From: Candidatus Accumulibacter proximus
GTDB lineage: Bacteria > Pseudomonadota > Gammaproteobacteria > Burkholderiales > Rhodocyclaceae
Direction: 5' to 3'
DNA length: 64,000 nt
NCBI GenBank assembly: GCA_016709675.1
Contig: JADJMH010000001.1
Span: 620,001 to 684,000 of the forward strand
Positions 1-8,302 of this stretch are shown in pieces (within the stretch, counting starts at the first letter, position 1; each line of letters begins with the position of its first letter). Under the pieces are notes generated by a model. It searched no databases, was not told the origin of the DNA, and saw only the letters and a list, made by a program, of their open reading frames with translations. Both the position numbers and the translations under genes were made by a program.

Positions 1-136
1 TGGACTTCGAGAGGGCGTCGTAGATCGGCAGGATCGCGCCGCCGGGAATGCCGGCCAGCGTACGAACGCCCTGCCGCTCGAGCAGGCGCACAACAATCTG
101 TGCTCCGGTGAGGGTTTCGGGGGTTTGTTGGGGCAA
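1..136 (-). CDS. ilvB: Acetolactate synthase large subunit (IlvB type), 5' end only
   Basis: Only the first 45 codons are in the window. The N-terminus carries the thiamine-diphosphate enzyme signature TGAQIVVRLLERQGV followed by GIPGGAILPIYDAL, which matches the N-terminal domain of the catalytic subunit of acetolactate synthase (first common step of valine, leucine and isoleucine synthesis). The start is a TTG at 136-134, chosen because an AGGAG ribosome site (142-146) precedes it at good spacing and no ATG is available. Other ThDP enzymes (glyoxylate carboligase, oxalyl-CoA decarboxylase) share the fold, but the GIPGGAILPIYDAL stretch is closest to IlvB/IlvG. A possible attenuator lies upstream. 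Confidence 0.75.
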   Translation of the reverse strand, partial: MPQQTPETLTGAQIVVRLLERQGVRTLAGIPGGAILPIYDALSKS

Positions 137-198
137 GGGAGTCTCCTAAGAATAGAACTGCCGCCATCGTCGTCGCCAGGCGGCGGTCCAGAAAGACA

Positions 199-231
199 AA
201 ACCCCCACTCGGCTTGCACCGGCGGGGGTTT
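199..231 (-). terminator. Terminator-like hairpin between leader ORF and ilvB (possible attenuator)
   Basis: AAACCCCC (199-206) pairs with GGGGGTTT (224-231) around a 17-base loop. Read on the minus strand the stem is followed by TTGTCTTTCT, a moderate U tract. It sits between a small Val/Leu-rich ORF and the ilvB start, which is where a transcription attenuator of a branched-chain amino acid operon would be. No alternative antiterminator helix was worked out. Confidence 0.5.
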
Positions 232-263
232 CTGGAATCTGCTGTCGTTTGCTGCGTTTCGAC

Positions 264-407
264 TTATCTTCTTTCGACCCTCGACGGTTCGTCAGGTCCT
301 ACGCTTACCGCGCATACTACAGCGACCAGCAGGGCTCGGCCCGCATCGACACCTGCAGCGCGCGCCACAGCAAGTCGAAGTGCATTGAGGTCGTAGGAAC
401 AGCGCAT
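264..407 (-). CDS. Possible ilv leader peptide, 47 residues
   Basis: A small ATG-to-TAA ORF upstream of ilvB. Its middle reads RALLVAVVCAVSV, with nine Leu/Val residues in the 23 around it, clustered before the terminator-like hairpin. In proteobacteria, attenuation of ilv operons uses leader peptides rich in the regulating amino acids. Against it: the ribosome site is weak, the peptide is longer than usual and the run of control codons is not dense. Confidence 0.3.
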   Translation of the reverse strand: MRCSYDLNALRLAVARAAGVDAGRALLVAVVCAVSVGPDEPSRVERR

Positions 408-515
408 CGTCGTCAAGTCAAAGTCAAAGGCGTCAAGCCACGATTAGAACCGAGAGGAGCGATAATTGCAAGCTCAATGATGCGCCGACGGGAAGCCACT
501 GCCCCGGTGGCGTGG

Positions 516-1154
516 CTATGGAAGTTCATCAAGCCCGAACATGCTCAGATGTTCAGTCCCACCCCAGGTTTCCAGGCGCCATGAGTCGCCGCAGACACTC
601 ACCCAATTGATCCCGGCGTTCGGAATCAGGAAGTCACGTGGACTTGACAAGGGGTTGCCACGGACCAGGCGGTTCACAATGTCGAGGACCCCACCGTGAG
701 TAACCACGACGATCACCTGCCCGAAATGTTCGATGGCCAACTGCCTCAGCCCGGCGCTCACGCGCTCGTACAATTGCTGCAGACTCTCACCGCCAAAGGG
801 AATCACGAACTCCGGGTCACGCGTCTCGAACGAGTGGTAGTCCGCCGGATATCTAGCCCGCGATTCGTCGTAGGTCAGCCCTTCGAACAGCCCGTAGCGC
901 CGCTCGCGGAACGCCGGCCGGAATCTCGGCAGCAGATTCAGGCTGACAGCGAGACGCTCGGCGGTCTGCCTGGCACGCAGCAGGTCACTGCTGTACAGGG
1001 CGGTCACTGGCTGTCCAGCCAGCCAGTCTGCCGCGGCCTGCGCCTGCACCAGACCAGCGGCATTGAGTCCGATGTCGATCTGTCCCTGGATGCGCTTCTC
1101 AGCATTCCAGGTCGTTTCGCCATGCCGCACAAGACAAATTCGGGTTGCTTCCAT
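516..1154 (-). CDS. Histidine phosphatase family protein (phosphoglycerate mutase/CobC-like)
   Basis: 212 residues. The N-terminus has the catalytic RHGE motif (CLVRHGETTWN, residues 8-18) whose histidine is phosphorylated in this superfamily, and the second conserved histidine is in VVTHGGV near residue 150. Length and layout match cofactor-dependent phosphoglycerate mutase-like phosphatases such as GpmB, CobC and broad-range sugar phosphatases; substrate cannot be told. It stands alone on the minus strand, divergent from the SRP RNA-dnaX block. Confidence 0.85.
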   Translation of the reverse strand: MEATRICLVRHGETTWNAEKRIQGQIDIGLNAAGLVQAQAAADWLAGQPVTALYSSDLLRARQTAERLAVSLNLLPRFRPAFRERRYGLFEGLTYDESRARYPADYHSFETRDPEFVIPFGGESLQQLYERVSAGLRQLAIEHFGQVIVVVTHGGVLDIVNRLVRGNPLSSPRDFLIPNAGINWVSVCGDSWRLETWGGTEHLSMFGLDELP

Positions 1155-1358
1155 AGCTACGGTTCGACAGATTCGGTGGACCCACGGCGAGCCAGCGACG
1201 TCCTCTGGCGCTCGCCAATATGGCGGACAGACCAGGAGATTCTTGGCAGGTCAGCACAACGCGGATTTTAAGCCATCCCGGGGCCTTCCTACCTTCGGCA
1301 TAAAGGACTTCCTGCGCTATTTTCAGGTGGGGCGATGATTCGTGTGATAGCATTCTGC

Positions 1359-1457
1359 TTGGCGGGTCTCCCCGCATCGCAGGATGGTGAACCTGGTCAG
1401 GTCCGGAAGGAAGCAGCCACAGCCGTCTGATGTGAGTGCCGGGGGTAAGGCTCGCCA
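1359..1457 (+). ncRNA. ffs: 4.5S RNA of the signal recognition particle (bacterial small SRP RNA)
   Basis: The Ffh-binding core is present: GGTCAGGTCCGGAAGGAAGC within 1397-1416, with both the symmetric and asymmetric loops. The terminal stem pairs GGCGGGT (from 1361) with the CTCGCC region ending at 1456, and TCTCCCCGCA opposite TGCCGGGGGTA. Ends are estimated from the helix. The gene lies just upstream of dnaX, a common arrangement in Gram-negative bacteria. It scaffolds Ffh for co-translational membrane targeting. Confidence 0.93.
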
Positions 1458-1606
1458 CCTTCGCTTCCACCATGTTCCTGGCAGCAGATTGCATTTCGCC
1501 AACCTTTCTCCAGCGCAGCCTGTCGGCGCGCCCCCAGCCCCGGCCCCGGTGATCAGCAATGCGAAACTCCGGTGGAGCAGGTAACGCCATCTGCTAGAAT
1601 CCGCTC

Positions 1607-3220
1607 ATGAGTTACCAAGTCCTGGCGCGCAAGTGGCGCCCGAGAACGTTTGCCAGCCTGGTAGGTCAGGAACACGTTGTCAAGGCACTGACGCACGCCT
1701 TGACGGCACAGCGCCTGCACCATGCCTATCTGTTTACCGGCACCCGCGGGGTTGGCAAGACGACCCTGGCGCGCATTCTGGCCAAGGCGCTCAACTGCGA
1801 GGCCGGTGTCACCGCCACTCCCTGCGGCATCTGCTCGGCCTGCCGGGAGATCGACGCCGGACGTTTTGTCGATCTGCTCGAGGTTGACGCGGCGACCAAT
1901 ACCAAGGTCGACGAAATGCGGCAGCTTCTCGAGAATGCCGTCTACGCGCCAACGCGCGGCCGTTTCAAGGTCTACGTCATCGACGAGGTCCACATGCTCT
2001 CGAATTCGGCCTTCAACGCCATGTTGAAGACCCTCGAGGAGCCCCCCGAGCACGTGAAATTCATTCTGGCGACCACCGACCCGCAGAAAATCCCGGTAAC
2101 CGTGCTGTCGCGCTGCCTGCAGTTCAATCTCAAGCAGATGACGCAGCCGCTGATCGCTGGTCATCTCAGGCACATCCTCGAAGTCGAGGCGATCAGCGCC
2201 GAGGTTGGCGCCCTGCATCTGCTGGCGCGCTCGGCAGCGGGCAGCATGCGCGATGCCCTGTCGCTGCTCGACCAGGCAATTGCCCATGGTTCGGGCAAGG
2301 TCGAGGAGGCGCAGGTACGCGAAATGCTTGGCGCAGTCGATCTTGACCACCTGTTCTCGGTCACCGATGCCCTGCTCGCGGGGGATGCTGTAGCCATGCT
2401 GCGGGTAGCCGATGAGATGGCGGCACGCAGCCTTTCGTTTGATACGGCGCTCCAGGAAATGGCCAGCCTGTTTACTCGTCTGCAGGTTGCCCAGATCGCG
2501 CCACAAGCGATCGCCGACGACCTGCCGGAGCGCGAACGCCTGCTGGACATAGCCTCCAGACTCGACCCGGAGTTCGTTCAACTGGCCTACCAGATCGCCG
2601 TGCACGGCCGCCATGAGCTGCCGTTGGCACCTGATGAGCAGGCCGGCTTTATCATGACGCTGCTGCGGCTGTACGCCTTCCGCCCGGTCCTCGACGACGA
2701 TTCGGAGGCGCGGGGGCCACCAGCAACCGCAACGCGGCGCGCAACGCCTGCCCCATCTGCCGGCCAAACGGCCCTTACGCCTGCGGCGACGCCCGCAGCA
2801 GCCGCGCAGCCAGCGGCGCGTAGCGCCGCCAACCCTGGCTCGGTGCCGACCGACTGGAATGGCATTCTGACTGCTCTCAGGGTCAGCGGTATGGCACGCG
2901 AGCTGGCGCAGCACTGCGAGTTGCGGGATCTGGCCGGAGCACGGATCGTCCTTCGACTGTCACCGACGCATCGCCACCTCCTGATGAAACCCGCGCAGGA
3001 CAAGCTGGAGCAGGCACTGACCGAGCATTTTGCCCGGCCACTACAGCTCGCGATCGAACTCGAAGAGGGCACCGGAGATACACCGGCCGCCGCCGCCCAG
3101 CGAGGCCGCCGCGAGCGTATGGATCGTGCCATCGCATCGGTAGAGCAGGATGGCTTCGTACGTGAAATCATCGAGATGTTCGACGCCACCCTGGTCGAAT
3201 CTTCCATAAAACCCGTGTAG
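1607..3220 (+). CDS. dnaX: DNA polymerase III subunit gamma/tau
   Basis: 537 residues: the clamp-loader ATPase that opens the beta clamp and, as tau, links polymerase and DnaB helicase. Visible are the Walker A motif GTRGVGKT (45-52), the four-cysteine zinc module around CGICSAC, Walker B/DExx VIDEVHML, and sensor-1/SRC arginine finger ATTDPQKIPVTVLSRC. Residues about 365-415 are an Ala/Pro-rich linker before the C-terminal tau domain. It is shorter than E. coli DnaX (643), usual for this group. It opens the dnaX-ybaB-recR unit; no gamma-type slippery site was identified. Confidence 0.96.
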   Translation: MSYQVLARKWRPRTFASLVGQEHVVKALTHALTAQRLHHAYLFTGTRGVGKTTLARILAKALNCEAGVTATPCGICSACREIDAGRFVDLLEVDAATNTKVDEMRQLLENAVYAPTRGRFKVYVIDEVHMLSNSAFNAMLKTLEEPPEHVKFILATTDPQKIPVTVLSRCLQFNLKQMTQPLIAGHLRHILEVEAISAEVGALHLLARSAAGSMRDALSLLDQAIAHGSGKVEEAQVREMLGAVDLDHLFSVTDALLAGDAVAMLRVADEMAARSLSFDTALQEMASLFTRLQVAQIAPQAIADDLPERERLLDIASRLDPEFVQLAYQIAVHGRHELPLAPDEQAGFIMTLLRLYAFRPVLDDDSEARGPPATATRRATPAPSAGQTALTPAATPAAAAQPAARSAANPGSVPTDWNGILTALRVSGMARELAQHCELRDLAGARIVLRLSPTHRHLLMKPAQDKLEQALTEHFARPLQLAIELEEGTGDTPAAAAQRGRRERMDRAIASVEQDGFVREIIEMFDATLVESSIKPV

Positions 3221-3248
3221 TTCTTTAGTTCAGTTCGAGGCAAGCAAG

Positions 3249-3572
3249 ATGATGAAAGGCGGAATCGCCGGCCTGATGAAACAGGCCCAGCAGATGCAGG
3301 AAAACATGAAAAAGGCCCAGGAGCAGCTCGCACAGCTCGAAGTCGAGGGGCAATCGGGTGCCGGCATGGTCAAGGTGCTGATGACCTGCGCCCATAGCGT
3401 TCGCCGAGTGACCATCGACCCTTCGGTAATGGACGACAGGGAGATGCTCGAGGATCTGGTTGCGGCCGCCTTGAACGATGCCATGCGGCGTGCCGAGGAG
3501 GCCTCTCAGGAACGCATGGCCGGCTTTTCCGCGGGGCTTAACCTGCCAGCTGGATTCAAGATGCCGTTCTGA
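3249..3572 (+). CDS. ybaB: Nucleoid-associated protein, YbaB/EbfC family
   Basis: 107 residues starting MMKGGIAGLMKQAQQMQENMKKAQ, the coiled helical arm typical of YbaB, followed by the beta-rich DNA-binding core (GMVKVLMTCAHSVRRVTIDPS). It dimerises and binds DNA with little specificity. It follows dnaX by 28 bases and overlaps recR by one base (TGATG), the conserved dnaX-ybaB-recR order. Confidence 0.94.
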   Translation: MMKGGIAGLMKQAQQMQENMKKAQEQLAQLEVEGQSGAGMVKVLMTCAHSVRRVTIDPSVMDDREMLEDLVAAALNDAMRRAEEASQERMAGFSAGLNLPAGFKMPF

Positions 3573-4174
3573 TGAGCACCCCGTCAAGCCTCGAGGCATT
3601 GATCGAGGCTTTGCGCTGCCTGCCGGGAGTTGGTCCAAAATCGGCGCAGCGAATGGCTTACCACCTGATGCAGCACAATCGGCCTGGCGCCCAGCGTCTG
3701 GCGGACGCGCTGGGGCTCGCGCTCGCTGCGCTACGTCATTGTCAGCGCTGCAATACGTTCACCGAGTCAGAAATCTGCGCCCGCTGCCTGTCGTCCAAAC
3801 GTGAACCCAGCCTGCTGTGTGTCGTAGAGACACCGGTCGACATGAACATGCTCGAGCAAACCCATGCTTACTCGGGCCTTTACTACGTGCTGATGGGTCG
3901 GGTGTCGCCGCTCGACGGTATCGGGCCAGGCGAGCTTCACCTTGAGCGCCTGCTGGCTCGCGCCTGTGACGGTGTGGTGCGTGAGGTAATCATCGCCACC
4001 AACTACACCAATGAAGGTGAAGCAACCGCTCATTACCTGTCCGAAATGCTGCGGAGCCGCGGCGTCACCGTATCGCGCATCGCGCGCGGGGTACCGGTCG
4101 GCGGCGAACTGGAATACGTCGATGCGGGAACGCTGGCGCAGGCGCTGCGTGAGCGTCGACCGCTTGCTGTGTAA
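3572..4174 (+). CDS. recR: Recombination mediator protein RecR
   Basis: 200 residues, full length. The N-terminal helix-hairpin-helix reads LPGVGPKSAQRMAYHL; a four-cysteine zinc finger follows (CQRC...CARC, about 52-70); then a Toprim domain (LCVVETPVDMNMLEQ) and a C-terminal Walker-B-like segment. RecR works with RecO and RecF to load RecA at gaps. Its ATG shares one base with the ybaB stop codon, so translation is probably coupled. Confidence 0.96.
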   Translation: MSTPSSLEALIEALRCLPGVGPKSAQRMAYHLMQHNRPGAQRLADALGLALAALRHCQRCNTFTESEICARCLSSKREPSLLCVVETPVDMNMLEQTHAYSGLYYVLMGRVSPLDGIGPGELHLERLLARACDGVVREVIIATNYTNEGEATAHYLSEMLRSRGVTVSRIARGVPVGGELEYVDAGTLAQALRERRPLAV

Positions 4175-4194
4175 GCCTTTCGGGAGGCTCGGGA

Positions 4195-4223
4195 TTCTCT
4201 CTGTATTGAGATTGACGTATAAT
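4195..4223 (+). promoter_or_regulatory. Candidate promoter of petABC
   Basis: A perfect TATAAT (4218-4223) lies 52 bases upstream of the petA ATG in a 100-base gap after recR. The sequence at the -35 distance (TTCTCT, 4195-4200) is poor, so recognition would rest mainly on the -10 box or an activator. Confidence 0.4.
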
Positions 4224-4274
4224 GCTCAAGTTTAGTTCGTACCAACTTTTCATCACGTCCTAGGGATCAGCGCT

Positions 4275-4871
4275 ATGAGCAATGAGTGCAAAGTGGACAG
4301 CGGAAGGCGGCGACTGGTCGTCGCCACTGCTGCGGTCGGCGGGGTGGGGGCGATAGCTGCGCTCGTGCCTTTCCTCTCCAGCATGCTGCCGTCCGAGCGG
4401 GCCAAGGCAGCCGGCGCGCCGGTTGAGGTCGAGATCGGCACCCTTGAGCCCGGCCAGATGATGACAGTCGAGTGGCGAGGCAAGCCGGTATGGATCATCA
4501 ACCGCACGCCGCAAATGCTGGAAACCCTGCCCAAGCTCAATGACTCGATGGCCGATCCGAAGTCCGAGAAGAACATGCAGCCTGATTATTGCAGGAACGA
4601 GGTGCGCTCGATCAAGCCCGAGATCATGGTCGCCGTGGGCATCTGCACCCATCTCGGCTGTTCACCCTCGGCCAAGTTCAAGCCCGGAGCCGACGAAGGC
4701 ATGGACAGCAACTGGTTGGGCGGTTTCCTTTGCCCATGCCACGGGTCCACCTTCGACTTCGCCGGCCGCGTCTTCAAGAACAAGCCGGCACCGGACAACC
4801 TCGAGGTGCCGCCGCATATGTACCTGTCCGAGAAGCGTATTCTCATCGGCGAAGACAAGAAGGGGGCTTAA
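4275..4871 (+). CDS. petA: Ubiquinol-cytochrome c reductase, Rieske iron-sulfur subunit
   Basis: 198 residues. The [2Fe-2S] ligands are in CTHLGC (124-129) and CPCHGS (153-158), the two Rieske boxes including the disulfide cysteines. The N-terminus has a twin-arginine-like signal anchor (GRRRLVVATAAVGGVGA), as in other Rieske proteins exported folded by Tat. In the bc1 complex it takes the first electron from ubiquinol at the Qo site and passes it to cytochrome c1. First gene of petABC; petB starts 3 bases after its stop. Confidence 0.97.
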   Translation: MSNECKVDSGRRRLVVATAAVGGVGAIAALVPFLSSMLPSERAKAAGAPVEVEIGTLEPGQMMTVEWRGKPVWIINRTPQMLETLPKLNDSMADPKSEKNMQPDYCRNEVRSIKPEIMVAVGICTHLGCSPSAKFKPGADEGMDSNWLGGFLCPCHGSTFDFAGRVFKNKPAPDNLEVPPHMYLSEKRILIGEDKKGA

Positions 4872-4874
4872 GCA

Positions 4875-6194
4875 ATGGCGTCCAATACCAATTTCGAAAA
4901 GTACAAGTCTGACGGTAGCCTCCAGGGCAATCTGCTCGAGTGGTTTGATGCCCGCTTCCCCGCGACTTCAATGTGGCGCGGGCACCTGTCCGAGTACTAT
5001 GCTCCGAAGAACTTCAACTTCTGGTACTTTTTCGGCTCGCTGGCGATGCTGGTGCTGGTCATCCAGATCCTCACCGGTATCTTCCTCGTCATGCACTACA
5101 AGCCCGATGCCTCGCTCAACGCGAATGGCATTCCAGTCGCTTTTGCCAGCGTCGAGTACATCATGCGCGATGTCCCCTGGGGCTGGTTGATCCGCTACAT
5201 GCATTCAACAGGCGCTTCGGCATTCTTCGTCGTCGTCTACCTGCACATGTTCCGTGGCCTGCTGTACGGCTCATATCGCCAGCCGCGCGAACTGGTCTGG
5301 ATCTTCGGCACGCTGATCTTCCTGTGTCTGATGGCCGAAGCCTTCATGGGCTATCTGCTGCCCTGGGGACAGATGTCCTTCTGGGGCGCGCAGGTGATCG
5401 TAAACCTGTTCTCGGCGATTCCGCTGATCGGTGAGCCGCTGTCGATCTGGATTCGTGGCGACTTCGTCGTCGGCGACGCGACGCTCAACCGCTTTTTTGC
5501 CTTCCATGTCATCGCCGTGCCCCTGGTACTGCTCGGCCTCGTCGCCGCGCACATTCTGGCGCTGCACGAAGTTGGCTCGAACAACCCGGACGGCGTCGAG
5601 ATCAAGAAGCGCAAGGACGTCCATGGCATCCCGCTCGACGGCATCCCCTTCCACCCCTACTACTCCGTAAAGGACATCGTCGGCGTGGTGGTGTTCCTGA
5701 TGGTCTTCTCGATCATAGTCTTCTTCGCGCCCGAAGGCGGCGGCTATTTCCTCGAGTACAACAACTTCCTGCCAGCGGATCCACTCAAGACGCCGCCACA
5801 TATTGCGCCGGTCTGGTACTTCACGCCCTACTACTCCCTGCTCCGCGCCATGGTCTGGCCGCTGTTCGGGATCGACGCCAAGTTCTGGGGCGTGGTAGCG
5901 ATGGGTGCCGGGGTCGTGATTCTGGCCTTTCTGCCTTGGCTGGACCGGAGCCCGGTCAAATCGATCCGTTATCGCGGCCCAATCTTCAAGACCTTGCTGA
6001 CCCTGTTCGTCATCTCGTTCTTCCTCCTAGGCTTCCTTGGCACACAACCGCCGTCTTACGCCTTCTTCGGCGTCATCCCGAGCGCCCCCGTGGCGCAGGT
6101 ACTGAGCGCGTACTACTTCCTCTACTTTTTGACCATGCCCTGGTGGTCGAGGATCGACAAGTACAAGCCGGAACCTGATCGCGTGACGATGTAA
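4875..6194 (+). CDS. petB: Cytochrome b of the bc1 complex
   Basis: 439 residues, polytopic membrane protein that binds hemes bL and bH and forms the Qo and Qi quinol sites. The N-terminal b6-like half contains the paired histidines (HSTGASAFFVVVYLHMFRG and the later FHVIAVPLVLLGLVAAHILALH). The Qo motif reads PVWY rather than PEWY, a variant known in betaproteobacteria such as Rubrivivax, so it is normal for the lineage. It sits between petA and petC with 3- and 4-base gaps. Confidence 0.97.
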   Translation: MASNTNFEKYKSDGSLQGNLLEWFDARFPATSMWRGHLSEYYAPKNFNFWYFFGSLAMLVLVIQILTGIFLVMHYKPDASLNANGIPVAFASVEYIMRDVPWGWLIRYMHSTGASAFFVVVYLHMFRGLLYGSYRQPRELVWIFGTLIFLCLMAEAFMGYLLPWGQMSFWGAQVIVNLFSAIPLIGEPLSIWIRGDFVVGDATLNRFFAFHVIAVPLVLLGLVAAHILALHEVGSNNPDGVEIKKRKDVHGIPLDGIPFHPYYSVKDIVGVVVFLMVFSIIVFFAPEGGGYFLEYNNFLPADPLKTPPHIAPVWYFTPYYSLLRAMVWPLFGIDAKFWGVVAMGAGVVILAFLPWLDRSPVKSIRYRGPIFKTLLTLFVISFFLLGFLGTQPPSYAFFGVIPSAPVAQVLSAYYFLYFLTMPWWSRIDKYKPEPDRVTM

Positions 6195-6198
6195 AGGA

Positions 6199-6918
6199 AT
6201 GCACAAAATGAAAAAACTGCTTACAGCATTGCTCTTTGCCCCGGCTGTCGCCCTGGCCGCCGGCGCAGCTGTTCATCTCGACAAAGCGCCTGATGTGCAG
6301 AACGACAAAGCTGCCCTGCAAAGCGGCGCCAGAACCTTCGTCAACTATTGCCTCAACTGCCATGGCGCCAGCTTCGTCCGTTACAACCGCCTGACCGAAC
6401 TTGGCCTCACCGAACATCAGGTCAAGGAGAACCTGCTGTTCACCGCGGACAAGATCGGCGAGCCGATGCGCGTTGCGGCCCGCGCAGGCGAACAGAAAGT
6501 CTGGTTTGGTGCGGCGCCTCCCGACCTGTCACTGATCGCGCGGGCACGTGCCTCGGCGGACGGCAGTGGCGCCGACTGGCTGTATACCTACCTGCGCTCC
6601 TTCTATGTGGACGAAAAGCGTCCCACCGGCTGGAACAATACCGTCTTCGAGAACGTTGGCATGCCGCACGTCCTGTGGCAGTTGCAGGGTGCGCAGGTGC
6701 TCAACAAAGAACACAAACTTGAACTGGCCGTCCCCGGAATGCTTTCGCCTGCCGAATACGACAAGGTCGTGGGTGACCTGGTCGGGTTCATGGTCTGGCT
6801 CGCCGAGCCCGATGCAGGCTTCCGCAAGCGGCTCGGTTTTGGCGTTCTGGCTTTCCTCGTTGTTCTCTTTGGCTTCGCCTACGCGATGAAGAAGCAGTTC
6901 TGGAAAGACATCAAGTAA
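6199..6918 (+). CDS. petC: Cytochrome c1 of the bc1 complex
   Basis: 239 residues with a signal peptide (hydrophobic to about residue 22), one c-haem site CLNCH (51-55), the methionine-ligand region near VGMPHVLWQLQG and a C-terminal membrane anchor (GFGVLAFLVVLFGFAYAM). It accepts electrons from the Rieske centre and reduces soluble cytochrome c. Two ATGs compete (6199 and 6208); AAAGGA at 6194-6199 is better spaced for 6208. Last gene of petABC. Confidence 0.96.
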   Translation: MHKMKKLLTALLFAPAVALAAGAAVHLDKAPDVQNDKAALQSGARTFVNYCLNCHGASFVRYNRLTELGLTEHQVKENLLFTADKIGEPMRVAARAGEQKVWFGAAPPDLSLIARARASADGSGADWLYTYLRSFYVDEKRPTGWNNTVFENVGMPHVLWQLQGAQVLNKEHKLELAVPGMLSPAEYDKVVGDLVGFMVWLAEPDAGFRKRLGFGVLAFLVVLFGFAYAMKKQFWKDIK

Positions 6919-7020
6919 CCGCAGCACAAACGCCGGGTTTCAAGCCGCGGCATCGCCGGTGAGGGCGCGAAATGCGCCCGCAGCCGCCGCGATGCCGATT
7001 CGTTTTTGAGGGTATTGATC

Positions 7021-7617
7021 ATGATGAATCTCTATTCGGGAACCACCTGCCCGTTCAGTCACCGTTGCCGCATAGTGCTTTACGAAAAGGGGATGGATTT
7101 CCAGGTGATCGATGTCGATCTCTTCGCCAAACCCGAAGACATCGCCATCATCAACCCCTATGGCCGGGTCCCGGTGCTCGTGGAACGTGACCTCATTCTC
7201 TATGAGCCGAATATCATCAACGAGTATATCGACGAACGCTTCCCGCACCCGCAGTTGATGCCGGCTGATCCGATCATGCGGGCGCGCGCGCGCCAACTGC
7301 TGATCACGATGGAACGTGAGGTTTTCTCTTACATCGAAGCCCTCGAAAAGAACAGCAAGGCAGCCGATCGCTCCCGTCAACAGATTCGTGACCGGCTGAC
7401 CGAAATGGCACCTGTATTCGTCAAGCAGAAGCACATGCTCGGCGAAGAGTTTTCCATGCTCGATGTCGCCATCGCCCCGCTACTCTGGCGGCTCGACCAT
7501 TACGGTATCGAACTGTCGAGAGTCGCGGCACCCTTGATGAAGTACGGCGAGCGAATTTTCAGCCGCCAGGGCTTCATCGATGCGCTGACGCCCTCAGAAA
7601 AGGCGATGCGCAAGTAG
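7021..7617 (+). CDS. sspA: Stringent starvation protein A (GST-fold RNA polymerase-associated protein)
   Basis: About 198 residues from the ATG at 7021, preferred over an upstream in-frame start because GAGGG lies 8 bases before it. The thioredoxin-like N-terminal half (NLYSGTTCPFSHRCRIVLYEKGM) and the helical C-terminal half match SspA, which binds RNA polymerase and changes transcription in stress and stationary phase. Located after petABC and before sspB, the conserved proteobacterial order. Confidence 0.93.
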   Translation: MMNLYSGTTCPFSHRCRIVLYEKGMDFQVIDVDLFAKPEDIAIINPYGRVPVLVERDLILYEPNIINEYIDERFPHPQLMPADPIMRARARQLLITMEREVFSYIEALEKNSKAADRSRQQIRDRLTEMAPVFVKQKHMLGEEFSMLDVAIAPLLWRLDHYGIELSRVAAPLMKYGERIFSRQGFIDALTPSEKAMRK

Positions 7618-7691
7618 ATATCTCGGCCATGGCTGTCGCTTGTGGATGACAGGGCCCATGCCCTGCGCCATGACGTCTTGAGGGAGCAAAC

Positions 7692-8120
7692 GTGGACCTT
7701 CCGTCGACCAAACCATACCTGATTCGCGCCATTCACCAATGGTGCTGCGACAACGGTTTCACCCCCTACCTCGCAGTGGCTGTCGATGCCCGCACGCGCG
7801 TACCGCGCGAACATGTCCGTGACGGCCAGATCGTCCTCAACGTCGGCTACGAGGCGACCGCCCATCTCAGCATGGACAACGACAGCATCAGTTTCCAGGC
7901 CCGTTTCGGAGGTGTCGCACGCGACATCTCGATCCCGATGGGCAATGTGTCGGCCATCTATGCGCGCGAAAACGGCGCTGGCATGGCCTTCGAACCGGAG
8001 AGCGAGGCCGCTTCCGCAGCGACGGAGAGCCCTGCGTCCGAGGCCAACCAGGACGACGGGCCCGAGCCGCCCAAGCCACTACCGCCCAGGGGCCGCCCGT
8101 CGTTGCAACGCGTCAAGTGA
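7692..8120 (+). CDS. sspB: ClpXP protease specificity-enhancing factor SspB
   Basis: 142 residues with a GTG start preceded by GAGGGAG. The N-terminal 110 residues (YLIRAIHQWCCDNGFTPYL, then VPREHVRDGQIVLNV) form the SspB fold that binds ssrA tags; the last part is an acidic/proline-rich flexible tail ending in a basic segment, the position of the ClpX-binding tail. It tethers ssrA-tagged products of stalled ribosomes to ClpXP. Downstream of sspA, 75 bases apart. Confidence 0.93.
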   Translation: MDLPSTKPYLIRAIHQWCCDNGFTPYLAVAVDARTRVPREHVRDGQIVLNVGYEATAHLSMDNDSISFQARFGGVARDISIPMGNVSAIYARENGAGMAFEPESEAASAATESPASEANQDDGPEPPKPLPPRGRPSLQRVK

Positions 8121-8177
8121 TCGATACTTTCTTTCTTTGACGACAGGGGGCCGATTCGATATACTGCCGACCTCGTT

Positions 8178-8253
<76 letters not shown>

Positions 8254-8272
8254 AACTCTCTGTTCATGAGCA

Positions 8273-8299
8273 AAGCCCACCGATGAGGTGGGCTTTTCT
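8273..8299 (+). terminator. Rho-independent terminator after tRNA-Phe
   Basis: AAGCCCACC (8273-8281), loop GATGA, GGTGGGCTT (8287-8295), then TTCTTT. A 9-bp stem 20 bases after the tRNA end. Confidence 0.85.
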
Positions 8300-8302
8300 T
8301 TG

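Noticed and set aside
1553..2914. 453-codon minus-strand ORF over dnaX
   Set aside because: Shadow of dnaX; no family resemblance and Arg/Gln-rich composition typical of antisense frames.
3100..3260. Programmed frameshift signal for the gamma form of DnaX
   Set aside because: No A AAA AAG-like slippery heptamer with downstream hairpin was found in the gene.
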